A DNA stretch of 64,000 nucleotides from Syngnathus acus. Lineage: Eukaryota > Chordata > Actinopteri > Syngnathiformes > Syngnathidae. Numbering within the stretch: position 1 is the first letter of the stretch; the number at the start of each line of letters is the position of its first letter. Below are positions 11,243 through 23,300 of the stretch, one piece after another. The DNA lies in the NCBI RefSeq assembly GCF_901709675.1, contig NC_051095.1, forward strand, positions 5,207,956 to 5,271,955. Reading direction: 5' to 3'. Position numbers and translations under genes: made by a program. The notes under the pieces were generated by a model. The model worked only from the letters and a program-made list of their open reading frames with translations, was not told the DNA's origin and ran no database searches.

Positions 11243-14200
11243 ATGAGTGCTGCGCCATGGTTATCAGTTTTGCTACTGTTTCATGGTAAGTATGCCATGG
11301 TATGAAGAAAATTACTGATCATTTTATAACTACTACTACTCTTAATCTTTCTAATATTCACATCTTCACTCAAGTTGTTACAACTAAAACTGGAGCCGAT
11401 ACGACAATGCTATCGACAACTGCAGTGGTAACAACTGATGGTGCAACAACCACTGGAGTTACATCTGCAACTGGAGAAACAACAACTGGAACAGAAACAA
11501 CAACCGGAATAGCGACAACAACCATAGTAGGGACGACAACCGGAGCAGGGACAACTGTTGGTGCAACAACTACTGGACAGTTAACTACAACTGGAGACCC
11601 AACAACCGGAACACCAACAGCTGAAGTGGAGACAGCAACCAGAGTAGCGATGACAACTGACGATGCAACAACCACTGGTGTTTCAACTGCAAGTGAAGAA
11701 ACAACAACTGGAAGTGAAGAAACAACAACCGGAATAGTGACAACAACTATAGTAGAGACGACAACCGGAGCAGTGGCAACAACTGGTGGTACAACAACTA
11801 TTGGAGTTTTAACTCCAACTGAAGAAGCAACAACCGGAACACCGACAGCTGAAGTGGAGACAACAACCGGAGTAGCGACAACTGAACTGGAGACGACAAC
11901 CGGAGTAGAAACAACTGGTGGTGCAACAACTACTGGAGTTTTGACTGCAACTGGAATACTGACAACAACCGACGTGGAGACGACAACCGGAATAGCGGTA
12001 ACAACTGATGGTGCAACAACCACTGGAGTTTCAACTGCAACTGGAGCAACAACAACTGAAATAAAAACAACAACTGGAATAGCGACAACAACCATAGTGG
12101 AGACGACAACCGAAGCAGTGACAACAACTGTTGGTGCAACAACTACTGGAGAGTTAACTACAACTGGAGACGCAACAACTGGAACACCAACAGCTGAAGT
12201 GGAGACAACAACCAGAGTAGCGACGACAACTGACGATGCAACAACCACTGGTGTTTCAACTGCAAGTGAAGAAACAACAACTGGAAGTGAAGAAACAACA
12301 ACAGGAATAGCGACAACAACTGAAGTGGAGACAACAACCGGAATAGCGGTAACAACTGATGGTGCAACAACCACTGGAGTTTCAACTACAACTGGAGAAA
12401 CAACAACTGAAATAGAAACAACAACTGGAACAGCGACAACAACCATTGAAGAGACGACAACCGGAGCAGTGACAACAACTGTTGGTGCAACAACTACTGG
12501 AGAGTTAACTACAACTGGAGACACAACAACGGAATACCAACAACTGTTGGTGCAACAACTACTGGAGAGTTAACTACAACTGGAGACACAACAACGGGAA
12601 TACCAAAAGCTGAAGTGGAGACAACAACCGGAGTAGCGACAACAACTGACGGTGCCACAACCACTGGAGTTTCAACTGCAAGTGAAGGAACAACAACTAG
12701 AATAAAAATGACAACCGGACTCGCAACAACTAGTAGACACACAGTAGCAACAACAACCAAAGGTGCAACAACAGCTAGTGCGATAAACACAACCCCTCTA
12801 TCTACCACAACCACAGCAACAACAACTACCACAACCCTTCCACCGCCTCCGGTTGTTATTACCGTTGTTGTCAGGGTTGTTGCAGTACTGTTTGTAACAT
12901 ATGTACCAGAATTGGCTAACCCCGAGAGTCCACAATTCATTGCACTTGCTCAGAAGTCTTTTTAGTGGTGAGTACAATGTTGGTTTGGTGTTTAGTTGTT
13001 GGGCATCACAGAAGCTACAGTAACATTTGCATTCTCACCACAGTACGACTTTGTATACAGAAGGAGGTACAGAACCTACAACAACTGTGTCGTTAGAGGC
13101 TTCAGGTAATGTCACCTCTTAATTGATGCAAATGTCATCACATAATGTCAATAACACATTGCCAACACAGGCCCGCCGTGGCCCGGGTCCGGATGGAAAA
13201 CACTGAGGCGGACGTGGCCATCGAGTTCAACAACAACCTAACAGATGAAGCAATTCCCAGCGAAGACGCCGTGGTCGAAACGTTACGAGAGGCCGTGGCT
13301 GACCCCAACAACAATTTCAACGTGATCTTTGATGAGCAGTCCATACAACTTCTTGGTAATGGCTATCGCCCATCCAGCCCGGATCCACTCCTGGATTCAT
13401 CCGCTTAATGTTCTGCGATTGTTATTTTACAGTCACAAACACTGTCGCACCGACGACAACTACCGTCGAGGCGCTCACGACGCGACGGGTGACTTCCGAT
13501 CAGCGGGGAGAGCGGTTCACCACGGACTTGTTGGATTCATCTACAGCAGCATTTCGCATTCGAGCATTTGTTATCAAAACAACGGTAAACACCTGAGCTA
13601 ACTCACTCATATATAAAAACATTTAAAACAAATTAAAAAAATAACCAATGGATAAAAATTATGACATTTTTCTAGTGAAATGACTTGACCAGCGTAATTA
13701 CATTGCAACTTGTAACATATAAAAAATGGTCTTTCTTGTAAATGACAACATTTACCTCACATAACTTCATCGGTATTTGACTTTTAAATGTGCAATATGT
13801 TAAGAATGCCGCCATTTTTCTTGTAGGATGACATCTGTACCTCTTGTTTGCTTTTCCACAGCTTGAACCACCGTACCAATTGAAATTCACTTCATTCCGA
13901 ACCCTGAACGTGGTTTCATTCAGGTTGGTTATTGCTTAAGGTGTTCATGGCATTAATCATAATTAAGGATGAGCTAGTAGCAGATACAATTTTAGGTACG
14001 GGTATCAAAAATAAAAATGATGAGAATATAAATACAAGGTGTACAAGTGTGTCTTTTCTGTTTGGCAGTAATGGCTCCATCCTCAACAACATGGATATAA
14101 CTTTTGAATCTGGCTCGGTGCCCAACAACAGCGCCATCGCGAGCGTTCTGGTGGACGTCGCCGACAGTGTCACGGGCTTTGACATAGACACATCTTACAT

Positions 14201-14386
14201 TTTTGTGGATGGCTCACGTAAGTCATACATAAAGTGTCCATGACCCGTTCTGGTTATGTACATAATAAATGACTTCATGTTTTGTTTTCTCTTGCAGAAG
14301 TTTCACATGGATCGAATCACAAAGCAAATTTGATCAGTACCTCCTGCCTAGTGTTGTTGTCATGGTTACTGGCAAAGCAGCAATAA
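11243..14386 (+). pseudogene. Thr-repeat mucin with SEA-like modules and GPI-type tail; frame broken twice
   Basis: Exons: 11243-11285 (signal peptide MSAAPWLSVLLLF), 11375-12967, 13044-13105, 13171-13355, 13433-13584, 13862-13923, 14069-14217, 14298-14386; all introns are GT-AG. Exon 2 is a Thr-rich tandem repeat (units such as TTTGVATTT, ATTTGVST), the hallmark of an O-glycosylated mucin stalk. It is followed by a first SEA-like module (VPELANPESPQFIALAQ, then YDFVYRRRYRTYNNCVVRGF) and a second (RFTTDLLDSSTAAFRIRAF, then GSILNNMDITFESGSVPNN). The C-terminus is a short hydrophobic stretch (LISTSCLVLLSWLL) ending in KQQ, typical of a GPI-anchor signal. Two single-base losses break the frame, near 12530 and between about 12935 and 12965, where frame 0 hits TAG at 12963 just before the donor. 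Everything downstream is intact, so this could be sequencing error in a repeat, a polymorphic null allele, or a young pseudogene. Confidence 0.65.
11380..12740 (+). repeat. Thr-coding tandem repeat array
   Basis: Imperfect repeats rich in ACAACAACC/ACTGGA blocks, arranged in higher-order blocks in which GGTGCAACAACCACTGGAGT recurs. The last block includes a near-perfect duplication of about 66 bp (around 12471-12535 and 12538-12602) in which the first copy is one G short. There is no stop codon on the opposite strand either, which produces a long spurious Val-rich frame. Confidence 0.9.
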
Positions 14387-14869
14387 TAATGGGAGTAAAT
14401 GAATATTATTACTAACAATATCATGTGCGACAGTAATTTTAAATGTGTCATATTATGAAATATACATTTTTGTAAAATGACAAGAGTGTTTATCACTGGC
14501 TAAAACCGCTCTTATCTATTTCCACCCTGAAGACACATAAATTGGGACACCCTTACAAACCGTCAAAATGGTAAGATTATACGAACAAAACAACATGACA
14601 TTTAAGCATGTGTGGTATTTGTGTTCACATTCCTCCCACATGCCGTTGATATATCTGCAGAGATTGCATTGAAAACACCGAAGCCTGCGGATTGTTAGTC
14701 AACCGGTGGAACCGTATCAGCTAATCAGCAAACGTCGGAAGAGGAGCGTCGGCTTTTTTTCAGCGTTGTGCAAAATAGACTACGCTGTGGCCAAGTTCTG
14801 ACAAATGCACATCGCTGCATATTTGCACACAATTCACACAAATTGCTATTTTTTTTTTAAATAGAGACA

Positions 14870-14875
14870 AATAAA
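14870..14875 (+). other. Candidate poly(A) signal of the mucin gene
   Basis: AATAAA about 480 bp after the mucin stop codon, the first canonical hexamer seen downstream on the plus strand. Confidence 0.35.
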
Positions 14876-17334
14876 GTTGTGATTGTTGGATTTGATTGCG
14901 GTACTATGTCTTGAATATTATTCTAAATCGGCAAAATAATTTAGGTGGACAGGGCAGTCAGTATAAGATCCGGTTTAAGTGTAACTAAACAACATATGCC
15001 ATCTAGTGTTGAATGGTGATATTACAACTTAAGACTACAATCAACCCTGCATATTCGTAATTCGGTTTCCACGGATTCGCATATTCAGATTGTTTTCCCA
15101 CATTTTCCCCCAGCAATTTTAAAATATTTTCTGTTTTTGCCCAATTTAGCATGTTTTTCACAGGTTTATTTGCGTTTTTGCAAGAACTCTTGATTAAAAT
15201 TCAAATCCTTTTTTTGGTTTGTTTCATTTTTGGGGGTGGTGGAATTAATCACGTGGGTCACTCAGAGTGGAGTCACGGACTGCTGCCTTCAATTGCTCAT
15301 TCTTTGTATAAACAATATGGCATCAATTGTAGTACATGATTTCGTGGGAAAGGCTTTTTGGTCGATCGTGCTGGAGTGTTTTGATGACTGTAAGCGTAGG
15401 CAGGAAATGACTTCCCAGATGATCTCGGCAAAGGAATGAGCACTTGTTGCCTCGTGTGCTCTTCCTGTGACATTTACTTTTGTTTGACATTGTACAGACA
15501 CGTGTGTCTGGATTTGGTCAAACTTTTGCAGCCATCAGTGCGGGGGTTTTATCCGGCCTGTTGTACTATTCTGAAGGAAAATTCTTTTAGATTGAGACAA
15601 AAAATTGTGATTTCAAGATAAAAAAACTCAATTTGAAATTTTGAGGAAAGACATCTACATAAATCTTTAATGAGAAAATTGTGTAGTTTTGATGGGATAA
15701 TTACAAGAAAAAAAATCATGTGAGGTCAAAATATAAGGACAAATAACTGGCAAGTAATTTTGTGAGGAGGAAAATATATAATTAAAGATTATTCTTTTAT
15801 TACATAAAATGTAATGAGAATAAAGTCATATTTTATTCTATAAAAAAAATAAAATGTATTCACTGGCACCCACGTCACTTACCAAGCCAAGCCCCATCTT
15901 AGAACACTCTCATAGTTTATATTGGTATTATTATGCATAAAGCTTACAAATATATACACACAGTAATTAATAAAACACAAACAGTATGCTTGCTACTTTG
16001 TTGATTCTCATCTATCAAGTCAAAGTTTTCAAAAGGGTTAAACCCTCATCAGCAATAAATTGACTCCTTAAATGGGGGGTCCCTGCAGATATAATGTCCC
16101 GACCACCTCCACCCCCACCGATGCGATGATCCCTCTTCCCCTCCCTCCAGGGACAGTGAGCCACCATCTGCCAGTAAGGGAACACCACTGGCGGGGGGAG
16201 GTGGGGGCACGTGTCCATCTGGAGGGACCAAAGTCAAACCAACGCAATCCATAAAAAGGTTGGAAGCTGTAATACAAGGGATAAAATGATAACTACATTC
16301 TGTTAAAAATAATACAGAATGTTTTTAAACTTACGATTCAATTAAAATGTTATCAAGAATATTCAAAAGTCTGTGAATAACTCAAAACAAAACAAATTTA
16401 AAATTGTAATCAATCTTTTTGTTATTTTATTGGAATAAAGTCCTGTTTTTGTGAGAGAAAAAAAAAATCTGAATGTGACAAGAAACAAAAACTGGGTCCA
16501 TTAAATAATTTCCAATAAATGGTGTGGTGTTGTTTGATAAAAGTTTATATTTACTTTGAACCAATTAAAATGAAAATTTCTGATATATAACAGGTCATCA
16601 CATAAATCTGACATCATTACACAGATATTTTTTAGAACACTTTTTTTTTAGCAATCGGCATGTTCTTTGTTCCTTTTGGGGAGGGCCTGCTAGTATAAGC
16701 CCATTTAAGCCGCTTTTCTAAAATGAAATACCTGTAATTTTCAAGTTCACTTCGAGTTGGATATCACAATAATATAAAGTTAATATAATCAAAATTGATC
16801 TTTAAGTTATCTTTAAATTAAACCTAACTTTACAACATGCTTTTGTTATTGTATTTTTTTTCTCATGATTTTTTTTTTTGTATTTGACCATAACATTCTG
16901 AATTTCCCCCCCCCGCTCTCCTACATAAGAAAACACTCGGGACGCTCCAATGGCCGTCCAATGGAAGGAGTGGTTTGGGGTGGAAGGTGGGGTGGGTGAC
17001 TTTGCCCCTGACGCCTGTAACCCCACGCTCCGCCACTGCGCGTCCGTAGGAGCCGGTTGAGTATCTGCGTTATCTCCGCATGTTTGACAAGAGAGGAAGT
17101 GTTTGACTGATCTCTTTCTCCCTCCCTCCCTCTCTTCCCTGTATCTATTTCCACACACACACACACAAAAGAAATAAAAAGTGGCGTCCTGTGATTCGCG
17201 CGCGTTACACGTTGTTTACTTTTTCGTGCTCGCTTCCGCGCATTTGTCTTTTTTTTTTTTTTTTTGTATTCCTCCTCCTCCTCCATATGGGTGACCGTCG
17301 CGCTATTGTGGATATATAGAGGCAGAGACACACC
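14876..17334. other. Intergenic and pde5a 5' flank
   Basis: No gene supported. Around 15045-15130 there is a fragment (CATATTCGTAATTCGG, then CACGGATTCGCATATTC) resembling palindromic MITE ends seen in fish, too short to classify. The last 250 bp, with poly-T and CTC repeats, probably contain the pde5a promoter and 5' UTR. Confidence 0.5.
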
Positions 17335-20300
17335 ATGGAGGAGGACATGATGGAAGCGTGGTTGGACGACCACCTCGACTTCACGCACTCCTACTTTGTC
17401 CGGAAAGCGTCCAGGTAAAAAGCGAGCGACGTGCGTGCGCGTGCATGTTTTTTTTTTTTTTTTTAACAAGCCTTTATAGTGGTGGTGTGCTACTTGCAAT
17501 GTGTGTTACATGAAAATTGTGCAGGGGGTCATTCAATGATTAACTTTTACAGCATGCTGTTTTAATGTGTGCTCTCCAATGCGTCCTCGTGATAATTAGA
17601 TAAGGCAAATATGTGTGCACTTCTGATTATGAGCAGTTTTCTTCAACAATTGACACATTAATAATGCATATTAAAGAACAAAATGTGTCATCGCTAATTT
17701 TGTGGGTAGGGGGAAAAAACCCGTAATTTTCGTCAGATATGACAACTTAACATTTTTATCTGAAAATAAAATAGAACACTTAAAAAGTGATCAATTACTT
17801 TTTTAGACCAATCAGTTGCTGGTGTAAATAGTAGGGAGAGAAAAAAATGGACACACCCCTATTCAACTGACAGGTCATGATGCTATATGAAAAATAAACC
17901 ATTTCAAAACTTTCTGCACCATCAATGTGACCTTATAACCTCTCCAACTCAACTGACATTTTTTTTCCCAATCTCTTAACGAGGGTAAATAAAAATAACT
18001 GAGAAGGTTGCAAGAGTTAATGTGTGAATTTGCTTAAAACGAAGAATTAACTAATCACATTATAAGAAATAGGAGTCAGCCAACAGTTAATCATTAGAGT
18101 AACCTAACACCAAAAATTCTGAAATGAAAATCAATTAAGTTTTCCTGACATTTCTTTAGAGTTGCAAATTGCAGCACAAGCCAGTCTGCAGAGAACTTTC
18201 AGTGTCTGATGGATCTCATTGTTGAAAGGTAGAAGTCCGGAGAAGGATACCAAAAGGATTTCCAAGGCGATAAAATAACAATGGAACACACTGAAGATGT
18301 TCCTCCAAAATTGATGATTTGTTAGGGAGGCTGCACTATTCTGTCCTCTCCCTATTGTGATTATGATTTGTTAACTGTCAATGATTGGATTTGTATGTCC
18401 TGCTAACAGGGACATGGTGAATGCCTGGTTTGCCGAACACGTCCACGCCATCACGCCGTCCGCCTCCAAAGACAACCCGTCCTCCACGGATCCCGCCGTC
18501 CTTAGAGTTTCGGACAATTACTCTCCGGAGGCCAACGCCAACCAACCGCCCGGCGTTCCTGTTCGCAAAATCTCCGCCTCCGAATTCGACCGCCCTCTCC
18601 GGCCCATCGTGGTGACGGACGAGGAGGGCTCGGTGACGTTTCTGAGCGACGCGGAGCACAAGAGCGTCCCCCGGCGGGGCTCCGGGATGCCGGACGGGGA
18701 CGCTGGCGGCGGAAGCGCCAAGGCGGGGAGCGGCGGCAGTAACCGGGGTGATCGTTGCGCTCGACTACTGGAGCTGGTGAAGGACGTTTCGAGCCATCTG
18801 GACGTGACAGCACTCTGCCACAAGATCTTCCTTCACATCAACGAGCTCATTGCTGCCGACCGCTACTCACTATTTCTGGTGGGGGGGAGACGGGGCACTG
18901 CGCTCTTAAAAACAGAATGTTTTGTCCAATCGGATCAATTTGGTGCTACGTTGCAAATAGCAGAAATTTTATGTAATTGATGCTCTCCGAAAGACTTTTA
19001 TAATTGCCTGTAAATGCCCACCAGATGGTGGCAAACCACTATTTTTATCTAAATGCAGCTTCTCACTTCAACATAGTTCCTTGACACCAAGACACCTGAA
19101 AATGGCAGCAAAGTACGACTTTTGGTAAACCAAAGTCCTCAACCCACTTTAGCATAGTTACCTTAGACCAGGATGCCACAAGACAGCGTTAAAGAAGCAA
19201 TTTTATATTTAAAAAAATAAAATAAAATCTCACTTGAACATTATTCCTTGGTTCCATAATGCCACAAGATTGGCCAGAGCACAAAAATAATAAATACATT
19301 TTGTGAATAATGGCAGAAAAAACTGCTGAAGTCAGAGAAACATGTTGGTTTGTTTGCTGTACTTCATTGAGTCTAATCAAAAGAGCAAGGCACCAAAGCA
19401 AGACATTTTGTTTGGGCTTTCAGGTGGGCGAGGACAGCTCCAACACAAAGTTTCTGATCAGCCGCCTCTTTGACGTGGCCGAGGGGTCCACGCTTGAGGA
19501 ATCATCCAGCAGCAGCATCCGACTGCAGTGGAACAAAGGCATTGTGGGGCACGTGGCCGCCACGGGACAGCCGCTCAACATCACCAACGCGTATGAGGTA
19601 ACGTTGACGCTTATTCAAAACATTGCTTGAATGTTTTTTCCCCTCTGTTATGGGGATGGAAGCACATCGCAATGTTTTCCCGGAATTCTGCCATCGCTTT
19701 CATCAACTCTCCTGTAGTTGATTAATGGTGTTCCTCTGATTGCCCTGTCTAATTAGTGCACCTCTTTATGCGAGTGCTCTTGTTTGTGGTTATGATTTTT
19801 TTTTTAAATCCAGTTCAAACAGGCTACAGTCAGTCTACATCAACTTTAACTCAAAAAATGGACCCACATTAGATTTAAATCAATGTCATCTCTGCAGGCT
19901 TTGATGCTAACTAAAATGAAATTTGCGATGGCGGCCATTTTGTCACTTGCTGTCGACTGAAAATGACATCACAGTTGCCGGTCTCGGGTCACAACCATTC
20001 ATTGCTCACCAGTTTTCTGAAGCTGAGCTGTGATTGGCTGGCAACTGTGATGTCATTTTCAGTCGACAGCAAGTGGCAAAATGGCCGCCACCTGAGATTG
20101 ATCAAAATGGGTGAATTTAGCTGCTCAACACATATTCCACACATTCAATATTAATGCTATGTTTAGACTAGTGAGGCACATACAACTTTACCGTAAAGAT
20201 TTTTTTTAGGTGTACTTCCACTTTAATACCCATTCTGGTTTTCCTACCCACAGGACCCTCGATTCAACGCGGAAATCGATATGATCACAGGTTACAAGAC

Positions 20301-23300
20301 GCAGAGTATTTTGTGCCTTCCTATCAAGAACCATCAAGACGAGGTAATGACAGTATTGTACAATGATATAATAAAAATAACAGCAGTAACAAAAAGCCCA
20401 TTTAAACTATCCATTGTCAGGTTGTCGGAGTGGCTCAAGCTATCAATAAGAAAAATGGCAAAGATGGAGCCTTCACCCAACAGGATGAAAAGGTGTGCAA
20501 AACTCACATTAGATCGTTTCTTAAACATTTTGACAGTGAGTAGGAGTCGAACATTCGGTAACTACTCGCTGAATATTCGGGACATCACTAACAACGTAAG
20601 CTAAATCCTTCCATTTGGATGCTTTTAAACAAGTTGTAATTTCATGAGAAGATAATTCTGAGATCACAAGAAAGATGGTTTTCTCTCAAAACAGGACTTC
20701 TCAGCCTATTTGGCATTTTCAGGCATCGTTTTGCACAACGCGCAGCTGTACGAGACGTCACAGTTGGAAACGCGACGTAATCAGGTACCGCTAAACGAAA
20801 TTCAAAATCTTTTTGTAATGTACATTGTTTATGCCATATACATAAAGAAAACTCTTTATGGGGATGATTTACTCAGGTGCTGCTGGAACTGGCCAGTCTT
20901 ATTTTTGAGGAGCAGCAGTGTCTAGAGGTTTTACTGAGGAAGTTTGCCGGAACCATCCTATCCTTCATGCAGGCCCAAGCTTGCACAGTCTTCATTGCCG
21001 ACAACGACTCCACGGAGGTCAGCACTAAAGTGACCCTAAACACCCCTGGCAGGCCGCATGCGGGCCACGGGCCACAGGTTCCCCACCATTGGTTTTCAGG
21101 ACTGGAGAAAAACATCCTTCAAGAAACTACTTAGCCTTGCCAATGACCTAAAGTAAAATCCAAACATTAGAGGATCTTTTTTTCTATTTAAAGCCCTTTT
21201 TATGACCCAAGGGAGGGAAGGTTAGTCTGGGGAGCAAAGTTTTCCTACACAATAAAAAAAAAAAAAAGTGATTCGTTTATCTTTGACATCCTGTTAAATT
21301 GGGAAAAGAATCTTTTAGTGAGCACGTCGAGCAAAAACAAGTCCCTATAAGGTGGACGGGAGAAGAAGAAAGACATGGAATGTTGAACTAAACTCCCAAT
21401 CTGGCAAGACTTGATGTGTAATGGATCGTCGCTTGTAACTTGGCCAAGTTGCACCATCTTGATTGCTTAACTGGAAGAAATAAAATGTCGATTTGTCTTG
21501 TAAAAAGGGAATAAAAGGAAGAAAAGTTCACTTTTGCCTTTTTCTTTTTCAGAACCCATTTTCCAGTGTCTTTCATATGGAATATGAGGAGCAAGGTGAA
21601 GGCTTTAATTCCCCCAAAAGGTAAGGCAATTACTTTTAACACAAAGGGCGACACTATTCAATTCAATATTATTGAACGAGAAAGTCAGCCTTAGAATTTT
21701 TTTTTTTTATATATTATGAGAAAATTGACAAAAATGAAGCCAAACTGGTTGTAAGACAGTTTTTTAGTAATTCTGTGACTATATTCTAGAGTCATATTTT
21801 TTTGCCTATAACAAAATTTTGTCGTGTGCCCGCTTCGACTTTGGTTTCCTGTTTGGAAAGTAATGCTGATACATAATATCAAGTTCATGATAAAATATGA
21901 TTAGATCATTTCACATTTTGCTATAACTCTCCTCAGAGAATCTTCTTGCGTCAACCAGATCAACTACATGTACGCTCAGTATGTTAAAAACACCATGCAG
22001 CCCCTCAACATCGCTGATGTCAGCAAAGATCAACGGTTCCCTTTAACGGTTAGTATTTTACCAATTTTTCAGGTTACTGTCATCTACTTACCAAAGTAAT
22101 GTCTTTTGTTTTATCTGACAGTGTGAAAAGCAATATCTCACCAGGAAAGATATAACGAGTTTGCTCTGCACTCCGATCAAGAATGGCAAGAAGGACAAAG
22201 TCATTGGTAGGATGGGTTTCGGGTAGTTTCGAAAAGATTTAAAAAAAAAAAAAAGATGCATTGCTTCAATGAAAAAGTTTCTCTTGTGAGGAAAATTTGA
22301 CAGAGAGAAAGCATGATTATTTTAAAAATCAAAGAAATATTCACGTCTATAGGTTGCTGCCAGTTAGTGAACAAGATGGCCGAGACGTCGGGCACCATAA
22401 AGCAGTTCAACAGGAACGACGAACAGTTCTTGGAGGCCTTTGCCATTTTTTGCGGCCTTGCCATCCAGAACACGCAGATGTACGAGACCGTGGCCAGAGC
22501 CATGGCCAAGCAGCAGGTCACTCTAGAGGTCAGTACCTGTCAGAAATTGGATCGAGGGTGATCCTAAGTAGAACCTCTGATACACGACCGCTGCCGTCTG
22601 AAGATCACTGCAGAAACTGCCGCTGGTGTGTTTTGCAGGTCCTTTCATATCATGCTTCCGCTTCTGCAGAAGAGTCCCAGAGGCTCCAGGTATTTATATT
22701 TACTTGGAATCCTCTGATACAAAACAAAGAGTGCCTTCAAAATGTATTTAGCCCCAAAGTACATTCTGAATTATGGTGTTGGGGAAGATCCAAACCTATC
22801 TGGCCCCCATGCCATGAAGTTAATTGCCCCTGAACCAAACAATTGGTTGCATCACCCTTGGCAGCAAGAACTGAAATCAAATGTTTGCAATTACTGCTGA
22901 TGAGTCTTGGACTGCGGTGGAGTAATTATGGCCCACTTTTCATTGGAGGCTTTTTCAGTATGAACTGTCTGGATGAGGTCATACCACAATATCTTCAGAG
23001 GTGGGCTTAGTTGTGTATTTGGGGTTCTTGCCATGCTGGAGATTGAAGGCACCAGCTGATAGCCGAATGTTCACCTGCAGATGTTTTTGGTAGACCGCAG
23101 AATTTATTGTTTCATTAGTAGTCCAGGTCCTGAAAGAGTAGAGCAACCCCAGACCATCAAACCGTCACCACCACGTTTGACTGTTATCACTATGTTCTTT
23201 TTATTAAATGTTGTAATTTTTACATCAGAGGCCAAAAATCCTCTAAAAAGTTCAAAATTTGAGAATCCATTGACCATTTCGCCTTGGGGCTCATCAAGAT

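Noticed and set aside
11370-12524. 384-codon open frame on the minus strand, Val-rich
   Set aside because: It is the exact antisense of the Thr-coding mucin repeat; ACAACA-type repeats have no stops on either strand. No signal, splice or motif support.
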